Shown here: positions 22,867 to 32,745 of the stretch, one piece after another
Position numbering within the stretch: position 1 is the first letter of the stretch
How the letters are laid out: each line of letters begins with the position of its first letter
NCBI RefSeq assembly: GCF_039538045.1
Contig: NZ_BAABBQ010000001.1
Coordinates: 456,001 to 520,000, forward strand
Reading direction: 5' to 3'
DNA length: 64,000 nt
Origin: Sphingomonas swuensis
GTDB taxonomy: Bacteria; Pseudomonadota; Alphaproteobacteria; Sphingomonadales; Sphingomonadaceae
Translations under genes and position numbers: made by a program
Notes under the pieces: model-generated
Told to the model about the DNA's origin: nothing
Databases searched by the model: none
Seen by the model: only the letters and a program-made list of their open reading frames with translations

Positions 22867-24426
22867 TTACCGGACGGCACCTCCAGTCAGACCCGGCACG
22901 GCTGGCGAGGGAGCAGGCTGGAGCGGCGGCTCGTTGCGGCGATGGCGAACGATCCGCGGCGTGATGACGATGTAGAGCTCGGTCTTGGCGCGGGTCGAGC
23001 GCTCGTTGCGGAAGACCGACCCGACCAGCGGGATGTCGCCGAGGATCGGCAGGCGGCCCTTGGTCTTGAGGTTGTTCTCCTGGGTCAGCCCGCCGATGAC
23101 GAAGGTCTCGCCGTCGCGCACGCTGGCGCTGGTCTCGGCCTCGCGCTGGCTGATCGTCGGATAGCCCTGGCTGTAGCCGGTGACCGACGACACCACGCCG
23201 TAGATCTGGCTGGTGACGAAGCCGTCGCTCGACACCCGCGGCGCGATCTGCAGCGTCACCCCGACGTTGACATACTGCACCTGCTGACTGACCCCGTTGA
23301 CGCCCGAGAGGGTGATCGAGGTCAGGATCGGGAGCGCGTCGCCGGTGATGATCTTGGCGGTTGAGCCAGACTGGGCGGCGATCCGCGGACGCGACACGAT
23401 CCGGCCTTCGCCGCGCTGCACCTGCGCGTAGATGGCGGCTTGGACGATGCCCGACTTGAAGGCGGTCAGCGGATCGTTGCCGAACGGCGTGTTGCTGCCG
23501 AGCGTGATCGAGCCCGAGGCGATCTGCCCGTCCCGGTTGGCGAGGTCGATCCCGAGGTTGCGGACGCCCTGCTCGGTCAGCTCGACGAACTGCGTTTCGA
23601 GGATGACCGAGTCGACCGGGATGTCGATGGCGGCGATCTGTGCCTTGACCCGCGCGATGCGGTCGGGCGTGCCGGTAATCCAGATCGCGTTGAGCCGCCG
23701 ATCGATCGCCAGCCCGCGGCCCGGAAAGGCCTGCCCGAGCGGCTGCTGGTTCTGCGGCTGCTGGTTCTGGTTCTGGTTTACATATTGCTGCGACGAGGCG
23801 GTCGCGATCGATCCGAAGCCCGGTTCGCGCCGAATGAAGACGTTGTTGGGCTGGATGGTCTCGCCTTCGACCAGCAAGCCGATGACCTCGCTCACGTCGG
23901 CATATTTGAGTGGGACCAGCTCGTAGCTGTCACCATCGATGCCCGGCTCGACATAGGCCGGAAGCTCGCTTGCCGGCGCCACTGACTCGGTACCCGAGCC
24001 GATCGGACGCGCTCCGATCGCCTCGTCACCAGACAGGCGCTGAACCACTACCTGAAGCGTGCGATCGCCGGCGGGCTGGACGCTGACCCGCGCAGGGGCT
24101 GCGGTGTCGAACCGCCACAGAAGCCCGCTGTCGCTCGTCTCGAACACCGCCGAACGCACGATGCCGCGATAATTGTCGCGCTGCGGTACACGCGGTGCGC
24201 GAAGGGTCGCCCGCATCAAGAGCTCGGGACGGGTCGGATTGTTGTTGAGCGCCGCCGTCTGCGGCTCGGCGGGCGAGAAGCGGATGAGGAAGGACGCCTG
24301 ATTCTCGTCGACGGTGACCGTCTTCACTTCCTCGACGACCGAGGGGACCTGCGCCACGGCCGGCAGGCCGAGCGGCAGGAACAGCAAAGATAAGGCCAGG
24401 CGCGCCGGAGCGCGTCGCAACGTCAA
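22867..24426 (-). CDS. Secretin (type II/III secretion or pilus PilQ family), orphan
   Basis: A 519-residue outer-membrane channel protein. After a signal peptide (ALSLLFLPLGLPAVAQ) come an AMIN-like N-terminal domain (about 30-130), a secretin N-domain with YELVPLKYADVSEVIGLL, a Gln/Asn-rich linker (about 208-232), and the C-terminal secretin domain with VPILTSI-like DALPILTSIT, RDGETFVIGGL and GDIPLVGSVFRNE near the end. No ATG fits; TTG at 24426 is preferred because GGGGAGG lies about 10 bases upstream and the signal peptide follows. No other secretion or pilus genes are nearby. Confidence 0.88.
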   Translation of the reverse strand: MTLRRAPARLALSLLFLPLGLPAVAQVPSVVEEVKTVTVDENQASFLIRFSPAEPQTAALNNNPTRPELLMRATLRAPRVPQRDNYRGIVRSAVFETSDSGLLWRFDTAAPARVSVQPAGDRTLQVVVQRLSGDEAIGARPIGSGTESVAPASELPAYVEPGIDGDSYELVPLKYADVSEVIGLLVEGETIQPNNVFIRREPGFGSIATASSQQYVNQNQNQQPQNQQPLGQAFPGRGLAIDRRLNAIWITGTPDRIARVKAQIAAIDIPVDSVILETQFVELTEQGVRNLGIDLANRDGQIASGSITLGSNTPFGNDPLTAFKSGIVQAAIYAQVQRGEGRIVSRPRIAAQSGSTAKIITGDALPILTSITLSGVNGVSQQVQYVNVGVTLQIAPRVSSDGFVTSQIYGVVSSVTGYSQGYPTISQREAETSASVRDGETFVIGGLTQENNLKTKGRLPILGDIPLVGSVFRNERSTRAKTELYIVITPRIVRHRRNEPPLQPAPSPAVPGLTGGAVR

Positions 24427-24619
24427 CAGTGTCTTGCCTCCCCGCCCCGGGCTCCCCAGCCCCGGAAAATGATGCAAGCGCGGTACCTTACGGGTGAACG
24501 TCGCCCGTGCAAGCCAAAAGGTCGCTTGATTGAAACTGTTGGTCGCGGCCGATCCCGGCTTTGCCAAGCCTGCGCGGCTATGCCACGGAAGCCGCCAATC
24601 GCATCGGAGCCCCACCCGC

Positions 24620-25732
<1,113 letters not shown>

Positions 25733-25746
25733 CGGGAGGAACAGCC

Positions 25747-26118
25747 ATGTATTCGCACATGATGGTGGGATCGAACGATCTCGAGCGCTCCAAGGGCTTC
25801 TACGACGCCCTGTTCGAAAAGTCGGGCCACCAGGACGACAAGGGACGCCTGACCTACGGTCGCCGGGGCGCGGTCTTCATGGTCACCAGTCCGATCGACG
25901 GCCAGCCCGCCAACCATGGCAACGGCTGCACCATCGGCTTCTCGTTCGACAGCCCCGAGGAGGTCGACGCCTGGCACCAGCGCGGCGTTGCCGCCGGCGG
26001 GACGGCGATCGAGGATCCGCCTGGAATCCGCTCCAACGCCTTCGGCCAGCTCTACCTTGCCTACCTGCGTGATCCCGACGGCAACAAGCTGTGCGGGCTC
26101 TACCGGCCGGCCAAGTAG
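25747..26118 (+). CDS. VOC (glyoxalase/bleomycin-resistance fold) protein
   Basis: A 123-residue single-domain VOC protein: MMVGSNDLERSKGFYDALF opens the first beta-alpha-beta-beta-beta module and AYLRDPDGNKLCGLYRP ends the second. Metal ligands are plausible in the first strand (His4) and the Asp/Asn region, but not certain. Placed 14 bases after frmA and 7 before fghA with GGGAGGA before its ATG, so it belongs to the formaldehyde-detoxification unit. Its role there is not established. Confidence 0.88.
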   Translation: MYSHMMVGSNDLERSKGFYDALFEKSGHQDDKGRLTYGRRGAVFMVTSPIDGQPANHGNGCTIGFSFDSPEEVDAWHQRGVAAGGTAIEDPPGIRSNAFGQLYLAYLRDPDGNKLCGLYRPAK

Positions 26119-26125
26119 GCCGGGC

Positions 26126-26959
26126 ATGAAGGTCGTCTCCGAAGTCCGCAGTCACGGCGGCCGGCAGCTCGTGCTCACCCACGACAGCGCCGCGACCGCG
26201 ACCGGGATGACCTTCTCGCTGTTCCTGCCTCCGCAGGCGGAGCAGGGGAGGGTGCCGCTGGTCACCTATCTCTCGGGGCTGACCTGCACCCACGCCAACG
26301 TCACCGCCAAGGGCGAGTATCGCGCAGCCTGCGCCGCGCATGGCCTCGCCTTCCTCGCGCCCGATACCTCGCCCCGCGGCGAGGGCGTGGCCGACGAGGA
26401 AGGCTGGGACATCGGGCTCGGCGCCGGCTTCTATGTCGACGCGACCGAGGCGCCCTGGTCGTCCCACTATCGCATGTGGAGCTATGTCACCGAGGAGCTG
26501 CCGGCGCTGGTCGCAACCGAGTTTGCCGAACTCGACATGGACCGGCAGGCGATCACGGGTCACAGCATGGGCGGGCATGGCGCGCTGACCGTCGCGCTTC
26601 GCCACCCCGGCCGCTTCCGCAGCTGCAGCGCCTTCGCACCGATCGTCGCCCCAACCCGGGTGCCGTGGGGACAGAAGGCGTTCGACCGTTACTTCGGCGG
26701 CGATCCGGACTTGTCGCGACGGCACGATGCCGTGGCGCTGATCGGGGACGGCGCCCGGGTCGACCACCTATTGGTCGACGTCGGCGGCAGCGACCCCTTC
26801 CTCGACAAGGAACTCAGGCCCGAGTTGCTGGTCGAGGCCTGCGAGCAAAGCGGCATTCCGGCCACGGTCCGGGTGCAAAAAGGCTACGATCACAGCTACT
26901 TCTTCGTCAGCAGCTTCCTTGGCGAGCATCTCGCCTGGCACGCCGCGCACCTCGGTTGA
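26126..26959 (+). CDS. fghA: S-formylglutathione hydrolase
   Basis: A 277-residue esterase-D family enzyme that hydrolyses S-formylglutathione to formate and glutathione, the second step after FrmA. Ser147 in GHSMGGHGAL, Asp223 in DVGGSDPFLD and His256 in KGYDHSYFF form the triad; TYLSGLTCTHANV near the N-terminus contains the conserved Cys of the family. The ATG at 26126 is 7 bases after the VOC stop. Confidence 0.96.
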   Translation: MKVVSEVRSHGGRQLVLTHDSAATATGMTFSLFLPPQAEQGRVPLVTYLSGLTCTHANVTAKGEYRAACAAHGLAFLAPDTSPRGEGVADEEGWDIGLGAGFYVDATEAPWSSHYRMWSYVTEELPALVATEFAELDMDRQAITGHSMGGHGALTVALRHPGRFRSCSAFAPIVAPTRVPWGQKAFDRYFGGDPDLSRRHDAVALIGDGARVDHLLVDVGGSDPFLDKELRPELLVEACEQSGIPATVRVQKGYDHSYFFVSSFLGEHLAWHAAHLG

Positions 26960-26965
26960 TAGGAT

Positions 26966-27006
26966 AGTCCGAAACGGTTGGACCGGTAGCAATATCGGAC
27001 TTAGAT
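26966..27006 (+). promoter_or_regulatory. Inverted repeat around a possible promoter of the autotransporter
   Basis: AGTCCGA (26966-26972) and TCGGACT (26995-27001) are perfect 7-base inverted arms 22 bases apart. They flank TTGGAC (26978-26983), which with TTAGAT (27001-27006) at 17 bases spacing would make a sigma70-like promoter. The same repeat could instead be part of the 3' end of the fghA transcript. Confidence 0.35.
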
Positions 27007-27118
27007 TGTGGCTTTCCCGCCACGTCATTTCACCCTAGACACAAAGGCGAAACCGCCGACGAGGGGCTCTCGTTGTTGGCGTGCCGAATTAACCGGGGGC
27101 GGGCAGCGTTGTCGCACG

Positions 27119-27133
27119 TCCCCACAAAGGGGA
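27119..27133 (+). promoter_or_regulatory. Hairpin covering the autotransporter ribosome-binding site
   Basis: TCCCC (27119-27123), loop ACAAA, GGGGA (27129-27133). The 3' arm is the Shine-Dalgarno sequence of the GTG at 27141, so the stem could mask it. The stem is only 5 bases. Confidence 0.35.
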
Positions 27134-27140
27134 GTATCTC

Positions 27141-30100
27141 GTGACAACACGTATGACCAAGCTTGCGCTGCTGAGCACTGCGTCCGCCGCTGCCGCAGCT
27201 TTTGCACTGCCCGGCTCGGCCGCGGCCCAGGCAACCACCTGCTCGCAGACCGGAACCACCATCACCTGCGTTGATGGGGCGACCACCGTCCTGACCGCGG
27301 GCACCGACGCGACCACGACGACCGTCGCGGGCCCGGGCCTCGTCACGGTCAACGCGACCACGCCGTCGACCATCAGCTACACGGCGACGGGTCCGATCTC
27401 GACCACCGCCGCTCCTGCCGTCGACCTGACCTCGACCGGCGGCGCGCTGACCTTCACCCCGGCCGGGACCACTGCTCCGGTCAACCTCGTCACCACCGGC
27501 GCCGCCGCCGACGGCCTGCGTCTCAACACGCTCGGCCAGGCCGCGACCGTCACGGTCGGCACGATCTCGACCAATGGCGCCGGCTCCTACGGCGTCCGTT
27601 CGACCGGCGGCAGCGACCTCACGCTTCGCACCGGCAACATCACCGTCGCGGGGACTGCCAGCCGCGGCATTGATGCCAGCCTGCAGACCGGCAACGTCAA
27701 CATCACGACCGGCAACGTCTCGGCCACCGACCGCGCGATCAGCACCCGCACCTCGGGTGCCGGCAGCAGCGTCACCGTCGTCAGCGGCAACCTGTCGGGC
27801 ACGACCGGCATCCTCGCCTCGGCCGACGCCGGCGGGTCGGTCAACGTGACCACCGGAAACGTCGTGTCGACCAACGGCTTCGGCATCGCGGCGCAGAGCC
27901 TCGGGGTCGTCGGCACCGGCAACATCGTGATCCGCTCGGGCACCGTCACCACGACCAACGGCAACGCGATCTTCGCGACCAACCAGACTCCGACAGGCTC
28001 GATCGACATCGGCGGCTGCCCGACCGTCACCAACGCCTCGGCCAGCAGCGCGGCGATCTTCGCCAACACCAACGGCACCGGGTCGGTCACGATCAACTGC
28101 GGCGCGGTCACCTCGACCGGCAACAACGCCGTCTTCGCGCAGAGCAACGGCGGCAACGTCGTGGTCAATCTGACCTCGGCCAGCAACACCGCCTTCTCGG
28201 CCGTCTATGCCCGCACGAACGGCACCGGCACCATCACCACCAATGCCGGTGCGGTCACCAGCAGCGGCTTCGCCGGGATCGACCTGGGCGCCGGTACCGG
28301 CCTTATCGACGCCGGCTTCACCAGCATCACCACGACCCGTCAGGACATGACCGGTCTGCTGATCAATTCGACCGGTCCGGTCAATCTGCGGGGTGGCTCG
28401 ATCAGCCTGCAGGCGGTCAACAACACCGGCGCCACGATCAACAGCTCGGGTCTGACCGGCACGCTCGGCAACATCACCGGCACCAACGCCAACTCGCGCG
28501 GCCTGGTGTTCAACACCGCCGGCACCGGCGGCGCGGTGAACCTCGCCGTCGGCAACGTCGCGACCACCGCGTCCGCGATCGCGATCTTCAACGGCGCCAA
28601 TGCGATCACTCTCGCCGCCGGCAACGTGTCGACGACCGAGGCGGCGGCACCGGGTATCTCGCTCTTCAGCACGGGCCCGATCACGCTCACCTCGGGCACG
28701 GTTTCGACCGCGGGCGCTGGCAGCGATGCGGTCAGCATCAATGGCCAGTCGGGAGCGGTCAACGTCACCACCGGAGCGCTGACCACGACCGGCAATGACT
28801 CCGACGGCCTCGTCATCAGCAACCTCGTCGCCACCACCGCCACCACCGGTGCGGTGACGACCTCGGGCAACGATTCGGCGGGCATCTTCGTGCTCGGCGG
28901 GCCGGGCGCGGTTTCGCTGACCTACGGCAACCTCACCACCAGCGGCACCGGCCAGTCGAACGCGCTGCTCGTCAACAATGCGGGCAACGTGACGCTCAAC
29001 GGCGCGGGCTCGACGGTTCGCACCAACGGCGCGGGGGTCACCGCGGCCCTCGTCAACGGCGCGAGCATCAGCGGCAACCTCGGCAACGTCACCACCACGG
29101 GTGCGGGCTCGGCCGGCGCTGTGATCAACTCGGTCAATCCGGGCGTCGTCAACCTGACGGTCGGCGCGGTCAGCACCACCGGCAACGGCGTCACCGTCAA
29201 TGCCGGCGCCAACCCCGTCACCCTCACCACCGGCGCGGTCACCGCGACCGAGGCGGGCGCGACCGGGACGGTCATCAACTCGACCGGCGCGATCAGCTTC
29301 ACCGGCGGTCGCCAGACCAGCAACGGCGCCGACGCGCTGCAGATCAACGGCGGCACCGGCGCGATCATCGCGACCGTGGCCGGCGCGACCACCACGGGTG
29401 CGGGCGCCGACGGCGTGCAGATCGTGGCGGCGGGCGTTCCGGTGACCTTCAGCAACAGCAGCACCATCACTACCACCGGTGCAGGCTCGCGCGGCGTCGC
29501 CATCTCGGGTGCCACCACCGCCAACGTCACCTGCGGCAGCATCAGCACCACCGGTGCCGGCGCCACCGCCTGTGACGTCTCCTCGGCGGGCAACACCACC
29601 GTCACCGGCGGCACCATCACCACCACCGGTGCGGGCGCCGACGGCATCAACGTCGTCAACACCGCCGGCACCACCAGCATGACCGGCGGAACCACCACCG
29701 TCTCGGGCGCCGACTCGATCGGCATCGACGTCGCCACCAGCGGCACCGGTGCGGTCACGGTCAACACCGGCGTGGTCACCTCGACGTCGGCCAACGCCGC
29801 CGCCGTTCCGAGCTTCGCCGCCGCCCGCGTCGTCGCTTCGGGCGCGGCGCCGGTCACCGTCACGGCCACCGGCAACGTCTCGGCGACCGCCGGCTCGGGC
29901 ATCTGGGCCCAGACCGCGGGTGCGGCGACCGTCGTCGTCAACTCGGGCGTCACCGTCCAGGGTCCGACCGCGGTCACCCTTGGCGGCACCACCGGCAACA
30001 CGCTGACCGTCAACGGCACGATCCGCAGCACCACCACCGGTGCTCCGGCCTATGTCCTTGCCGGTGCGGGTCCGCTCACGCTGACCCTCGGCGCGACCGG

Positions 30101-31670
30101 TTCGATCGTCGGTCCGCTGACCTTCACCGCCGGCAACGACACCTTCAACAACGCCGCCAACTACACCCAGTCGGGAACGATCGACTTCCTCGCCGGGAAC
30201 GACACCTTCAACAACACGGGCACCTTCACCCATGCTGGCGTCGTCCAGTTCGGTGCGGGCAACGACACGCTGAACAACAGCGGCACGCTCAACCTCAGCT
30301 CGGCTGCGGCGTTCGACTTCGGTGCCGACACCGACGTCTTCAACAACACCGGCACGCTGCGGCTGGTGAACGGCGCGCAGACGCTCGCCGGGCTCGAGAC
30401 GTTCAACAACAACGGCGGCCTGATCGACCTGCGTGACGGTGCCGGCAACGACACGCTCACCCTTCCGGGCAACTATGCCGCGACGGGCACCGCCCGCCTC
30501 GGCATCGACGTCGTCGGCACCACCGGTGTCAACGTCGCCGACCGCCTGGTGATCGGCGGGGCCACGACCGGCACCACCCAGGTGCTGGCGAGCTTCCTCA
30601 ACCCGGTCATCGATCCGACCGGCGCGCTGATCGTCGATTCGACCCTCAACAACATCGGCAGCACCAACTTCGTGCTGAGCGGCGGCAACAGCCAGGGCCT
30701 GATCAACTACAGCCTCGAGACCCGTGGCGGCGACGTCTTCCTGGTCTCGCGTCCGGACGAAGCGCTGTTCGACCAGCTCTTCGTCGGTCGCATCGGCAAG
30801 GACATGTGGCACCAGTCGGCCGAGGCCTATCAGGCCTACGCGATGAGCCGCCGCCTCGACTATGGCAACGAGCGCAAGGGCCCGGTCGGCCTGTGGGCTC
30901 AGCTGTACGGATCGAAGGACCGCGTGGGTGACAGCGATCGCTCGGTGACCCTGTTCAACACCACCCTCAACAGCTCCAACCGGTTCGAGACGAGCCGGCG
31001 CGGCGCTCAGGTCGGTGTGGACTTCGGCGTGCAGAACTTCGTGGTCGGCGTCACCGCCGGTTACGAGCATGCGGAGGGCGATACCGACTTCGGCACCGAC
31101 ATCGATGCCGAGGGCTACAACTACGGTGCCTACGCCCAGTTCGGCGCCAAGCAGGGCCTCTATGCCGGCGTGCTCCTGAAGCGCGACGACTATGACATGC
31201 GCCTCGTCAACAACTCGATCGGCTCGGCCGTGGTCGAGCCCGACGGACGCAGCACCGGCATCGACGGTGAAGTCGGCTTCCGCTTCGGCACTCCGGGCTC
31301 GGTCAACTTCGACCTTGGTGCTGGCCTCAGCTACGTTCGCAGCAAGATCGAAGACTACAGCTTCGGCAACATCGCGTTCGACAACGACCGGTTCACCAGC
31401 AAGCGCGGGCGCATCCAGGCCCGGGCGAGCTTCGCCGGCAAGCTGGCGCCGTTCATCGACGGCAAGGTCTATCGTGAGTTCGGAAGCGCCTACGACCTGA
31501 CCGTCCGCTCGGGTAACCTCAGCTCGTCGATCGACGACGCCAAGCGCGGGACCTGGGCCCGTGTCGAGGCCGGCATCGGCGGCGGCACCGGCGGCGGTCC
31601 GCTGCTCAGCGGCTGGGCCGACTTCGGCGACGTCCGTGGCTACGGCGTCCGCGGCGGCTTCCGCTTCTAA
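27141..31670 (+). CDS. Repeat-rich autotransporter with C-terminal beta-barrel
   Basis: A 1509-residue type V secreted outer-membrane protein. Signal peptide to about residue 29 (GSAAAQ); a passenger of about 1200 residues rich in Thr, Gly, Ala, Asn and Ser with degenerate repeats of the kind TTGNVxTTGAGSxG, fitting a right-handed beta-helix; then four to five copies of a module around AGNDTFNN (about residues 995-1095); a linker; and an autotransporter barrel from about 1245 to the C-terminus, which ends in GFRF with the terminal Phe needed for outer-membrane insertion. Six cysteines occur as three spaced pairs in the passenger. Start is GTG at 27141 because AAGGGGAG lies 7 bases before it; the ATG at 27153 is too far. 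Function probably adhesion or surface coat, by inference only. Confidence 0.9.
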   Translation: MTTRMTKLALLSTASAAAAAFALPGSAAAQATTCSQTGTTITCVDGATTVLTAGTDATTTTVAGPGLVTVNATTPSTISYTATGPISTTAAPAVDLTSTGGALTFTPAGTTAPVNLVTTGAAADGLRLNTLGQAATVTVGTISTNGAGSYGVRSTGGSDLTLRTGNITVAGTASRGIDASLQTGNVNITTGNVSATDRAISTRTSGAGSSVTVVSGNLSGTTGILASADAGGSVNVTTGNVVSTNGFGIAAQSLGVVGTGNIVIRSGTVTTTNGNAIFATNQTPTGSIDIGGCPTVTNASASSAAIFANTNGTGSVTINCGAVTSTGNNAVFAQSNGGNVVVNLTSASNTAFSAVYARTNGTGTITTNAGAVTSSGFAGIDLGAGTGLIDAGFTSITTTRQDMTGLLINSTGPVNLRGGSISLQAVNNTGATINSSGLTGTLGNITGTNANSRGLVFNTAGTGGAVNLAVGNVATTASAIAIFNGANAITLAAGNVSTTEAAAPGISLFSTGPITLTSGTVSTAGAGSDAVSINGQSGAVNVTTGALTTTGNDSDGLVISNLVATTATTGAVTTSGNDSAGIFVLGGPGAVSLTYGNLTTSGTGQSNALLVNNAGNVTLNGAGSTVRTNGAGVTAALVNGASISGNLGNVTTTGAGSAGAVINSVNPGVVNLTVGAVSTTGNGVTVNAGANPVTLTTGAVTATEAGATGTVINSTGAISFTGGRQTSNGADALQINGGTGAIIATVAGATTTGAGADGVQIVAAGVPVTFSNSSTITTTGAGSRGVAISGATTANVTCGSISTTGAGATACDVSSAGNTTVTGGTITTTGAGADGINVVNTAGTTSMTGGTTTVSGADSIGIDVATSGTGAVTVNTGVVTSTSANAAAVPSFAAARVVASGAAPVTVTATGNVSATAGSGIWAQTAGAATVVVNSGVTVQGPTAVTLGGTTGNTLTVNGTIRSTTTGAPAYVLAGAGPLTLTLGATGSIVGPLTFTAGNDTFNNAANYTQSGTIDFLAGNDTFNNTGTFTHAGVVQFGAGNDTLNNSGTLNLSSAAAFDFGADTDVFNNTGTLRLVNGAQTLAGLETFNNNGGLIDLRDGAGNDTLTLPGNYAATGTARLGIDVVGTTGVNVADRLVIGGATTGTTQVLASFLNPVIDPTGALIVDSTLNNIGSTNFVLSGGNSQGLINYSLETRGGDVFLVSRPDEALFDQLFVGRIGKDMWHQSAEAYQAYAMSRRLDYGNERKGPVGLWAQLYGSKDRVGDSDRSVTLFNTTLNSSNRFETSRRGAQVGVDFGVQNFVVGVTAGYEHAEGDTDFGTDIDAEGYNYGAYAQFGAKQGLYAGVLLKRDDYDMRLVNNSIGSAVVEPDGRSTGIDGEVGFRFGTPGSVNFDLGAGLSYVRSKIEDYSFGNIAFDNDRFTSKRGRIQARASFAGKLAPFIDGKVYREFGSAYDLTVRSGNLSSSIDDAKRGTWARVEAGIGGGTGGGPLLSGWADFGDVRGYGVRGGFRF

Positions 31671-31696
31671 GCGGCAGCCACTGTCGAAACAGGGGA

Positions 31697-31729
31697 GGGC
31701 GTCCGGGGCAACCCGGGCGCCCTTTTCTT
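31697..31729 (+). terminator. Rho-independent terminator of the autotransporter
   Basis: GGGCG-T-CCGGG (31697-31707), loop GCAA, CCCGG-G-CGCCC (31712-31722), followed by TTTTCTT. It is 27 bases after the stop codon. Confidence 0.9.
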
Positions 31730-31760
31730 ATGCCTCTCTCCGTCCCGGGGACCGGCCCAT

Positions 31761-31791
31761 ACGAAAACGGCGGCACCCGAAGGTACCGCCG
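31761..31791 (-). terminator. Rho-independent terminator of pgl
   Basis: On the minus strand a 10-base stem (31782-31791 with 31768-31777) closed by a TTCG tetraloop and followed by TTTTCG. It ends the leftward pgl transcript and faces the autotransporter terminator 32 bases away. Confidence 0.88.
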
Positions 31792-31824
31792 CATGCTGCC
31801 ATTTGGTGAGAGGGCAACCTCCGC

Positions 31825-32526
31825 TCAGGGCGCCCAGTGAATGTCGATCGGCTGCTCGGCCTCGGCCAGGACCCGGCCGATCGGAAGCTTGCTCGAATGG
31901 CCATCCGCGATCGCCTGCTCGAGCAGCTCGCGCTTGTCCTTGCCGGTGATGGTGATGATCAGCGTGCGCGACGACAGCAGGGCGGCGCGGGTCAGCGTGA
32001 CCCTCGCCACCGGCATGTCAGCGGGCATCGGGTCGGGGCGCACCCCGACCGCGCGGCGGGCCTTGGGCGCGTCGAGCGCCTTCTGGAGGTCCGGCCCGTC
32101 GAAGATCGACGCCGTGTGCCCGTCCGCGCCCATGCCGAGCCAGACCAGATCCGGCGGCCACGGTAGGTCCTGGAGCCGGGCGTCGGCAATGTTGCCGGCG
32201 GCATCGACATCGGCGTTCTCGCCGCCGATCGGGATGACCCGGGCACCCGCACGCATGAAGCTCTGCGCCAGCAGCCGCGCGTTGCTGCGCTCGTCGCTGA
32301 CCTCGACCAGCCGCTCGTCGGTCGGGACGATGGTCACCTTCTTCCAGGGCAGCTTCTGCGCCGCCAGCTTGGCGAAGATCGGACCCGGGGTCTTGCCGCC
32401 GGGAAGCGCGAGCAGCGACGCGTCGCGGGCGTCGACCGCGCTTTCGATGATGAACCCGACGTCGCCCGCGACCGCTTCGGCCATCTCCGCGACGCTGTCA
32501 TATTCCCACCACTCGGCTTCGATCAT
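31825..32526 (-). CDS. pgl: 6-phosphogluconolactonase
   Basis: A 233-residue enzyme that hydrolyses 6-phosphogluconolactone in the pentose phosphate and Entner-Doudoroff pathways. Motifs: ALPGGKTPGPIF, VPTDERLV, LGMGADGHTASIF near the middle, typical of DevB/Pgl proteins. The ATG at 32526 is preceded by AAAGGAG; 30 further in-frame residues upstream are not conserved-looking. It stands alone here, without zwf or edd. Confidence 0.95.
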   Translation of the reverse strand: MIEAEWWEYDSVAEMAEAVAGDVGFIIESAVDARDASLLALPGGKTPGPIFAKLAAQKLPWKKVTIVPTDERLVEVSDERSNARLLAQSFMRAGARVIPIGGENADVDAAGNIADARLQDLPWPPDLVWLGMGADGHTASIFDGPDLQKALDAPKARRAVGVRPDPMPADMPVARVTLTRAALLSSRTLIITITGKDKRELLEQAIADGHSSKLPIGRVLAEAEQPIDIHWAP

Positions 32527-32628
32527 CGGGCTTGCTCCTTTGCGACGCGCCTTCGGCCCGCGTCGGGGCGGGGTCAAGATCGCTCGCGATTCTCGGATGG
32601 TTGTGCCTCGCGTCACCCGCCGGCGGCG

Positions 32629-32703
32629 TGGTGACCCCTACGGGACTCGAACCCGTGTTTCAGCCGTGAAAGGGCCGCGTCCTAACCACTAGACGAAGGG
32701 GCC
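32629..32703 (-). tRNA. tRNA-Glu (anticodon TTC)
   Basis: Minus strand: 5' GGCCCCT pairs with 3' AGGGGTC (one G-T pair), discriminator A, and the CCA end is encoded (32629-32631). D arm GTCTAGTGGTTAGGAC, anticodon loop CTTTCAC with TTC at 32668-32670, T arm CGGGTTCGAGTCCCG. It lies 42 bases downstream of recJ on the same strand. Confidence 0.96.
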
Positions 32704-32745
32704 GCTGTGAAGCGGTGCGCTGCCTAGGCGAGCCGGCGTCTTCGG

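Noticed and set aside
27030..31070. 1346-codon open frame on the minus strand opposite the autotransporter
   Set aside because: It arises from the repetitive GC-rich codons of the sense gene. Its protein is Arg/Asp/Gly-rich nonsense with no domain, while the plus strand has signal peptide and barrel.
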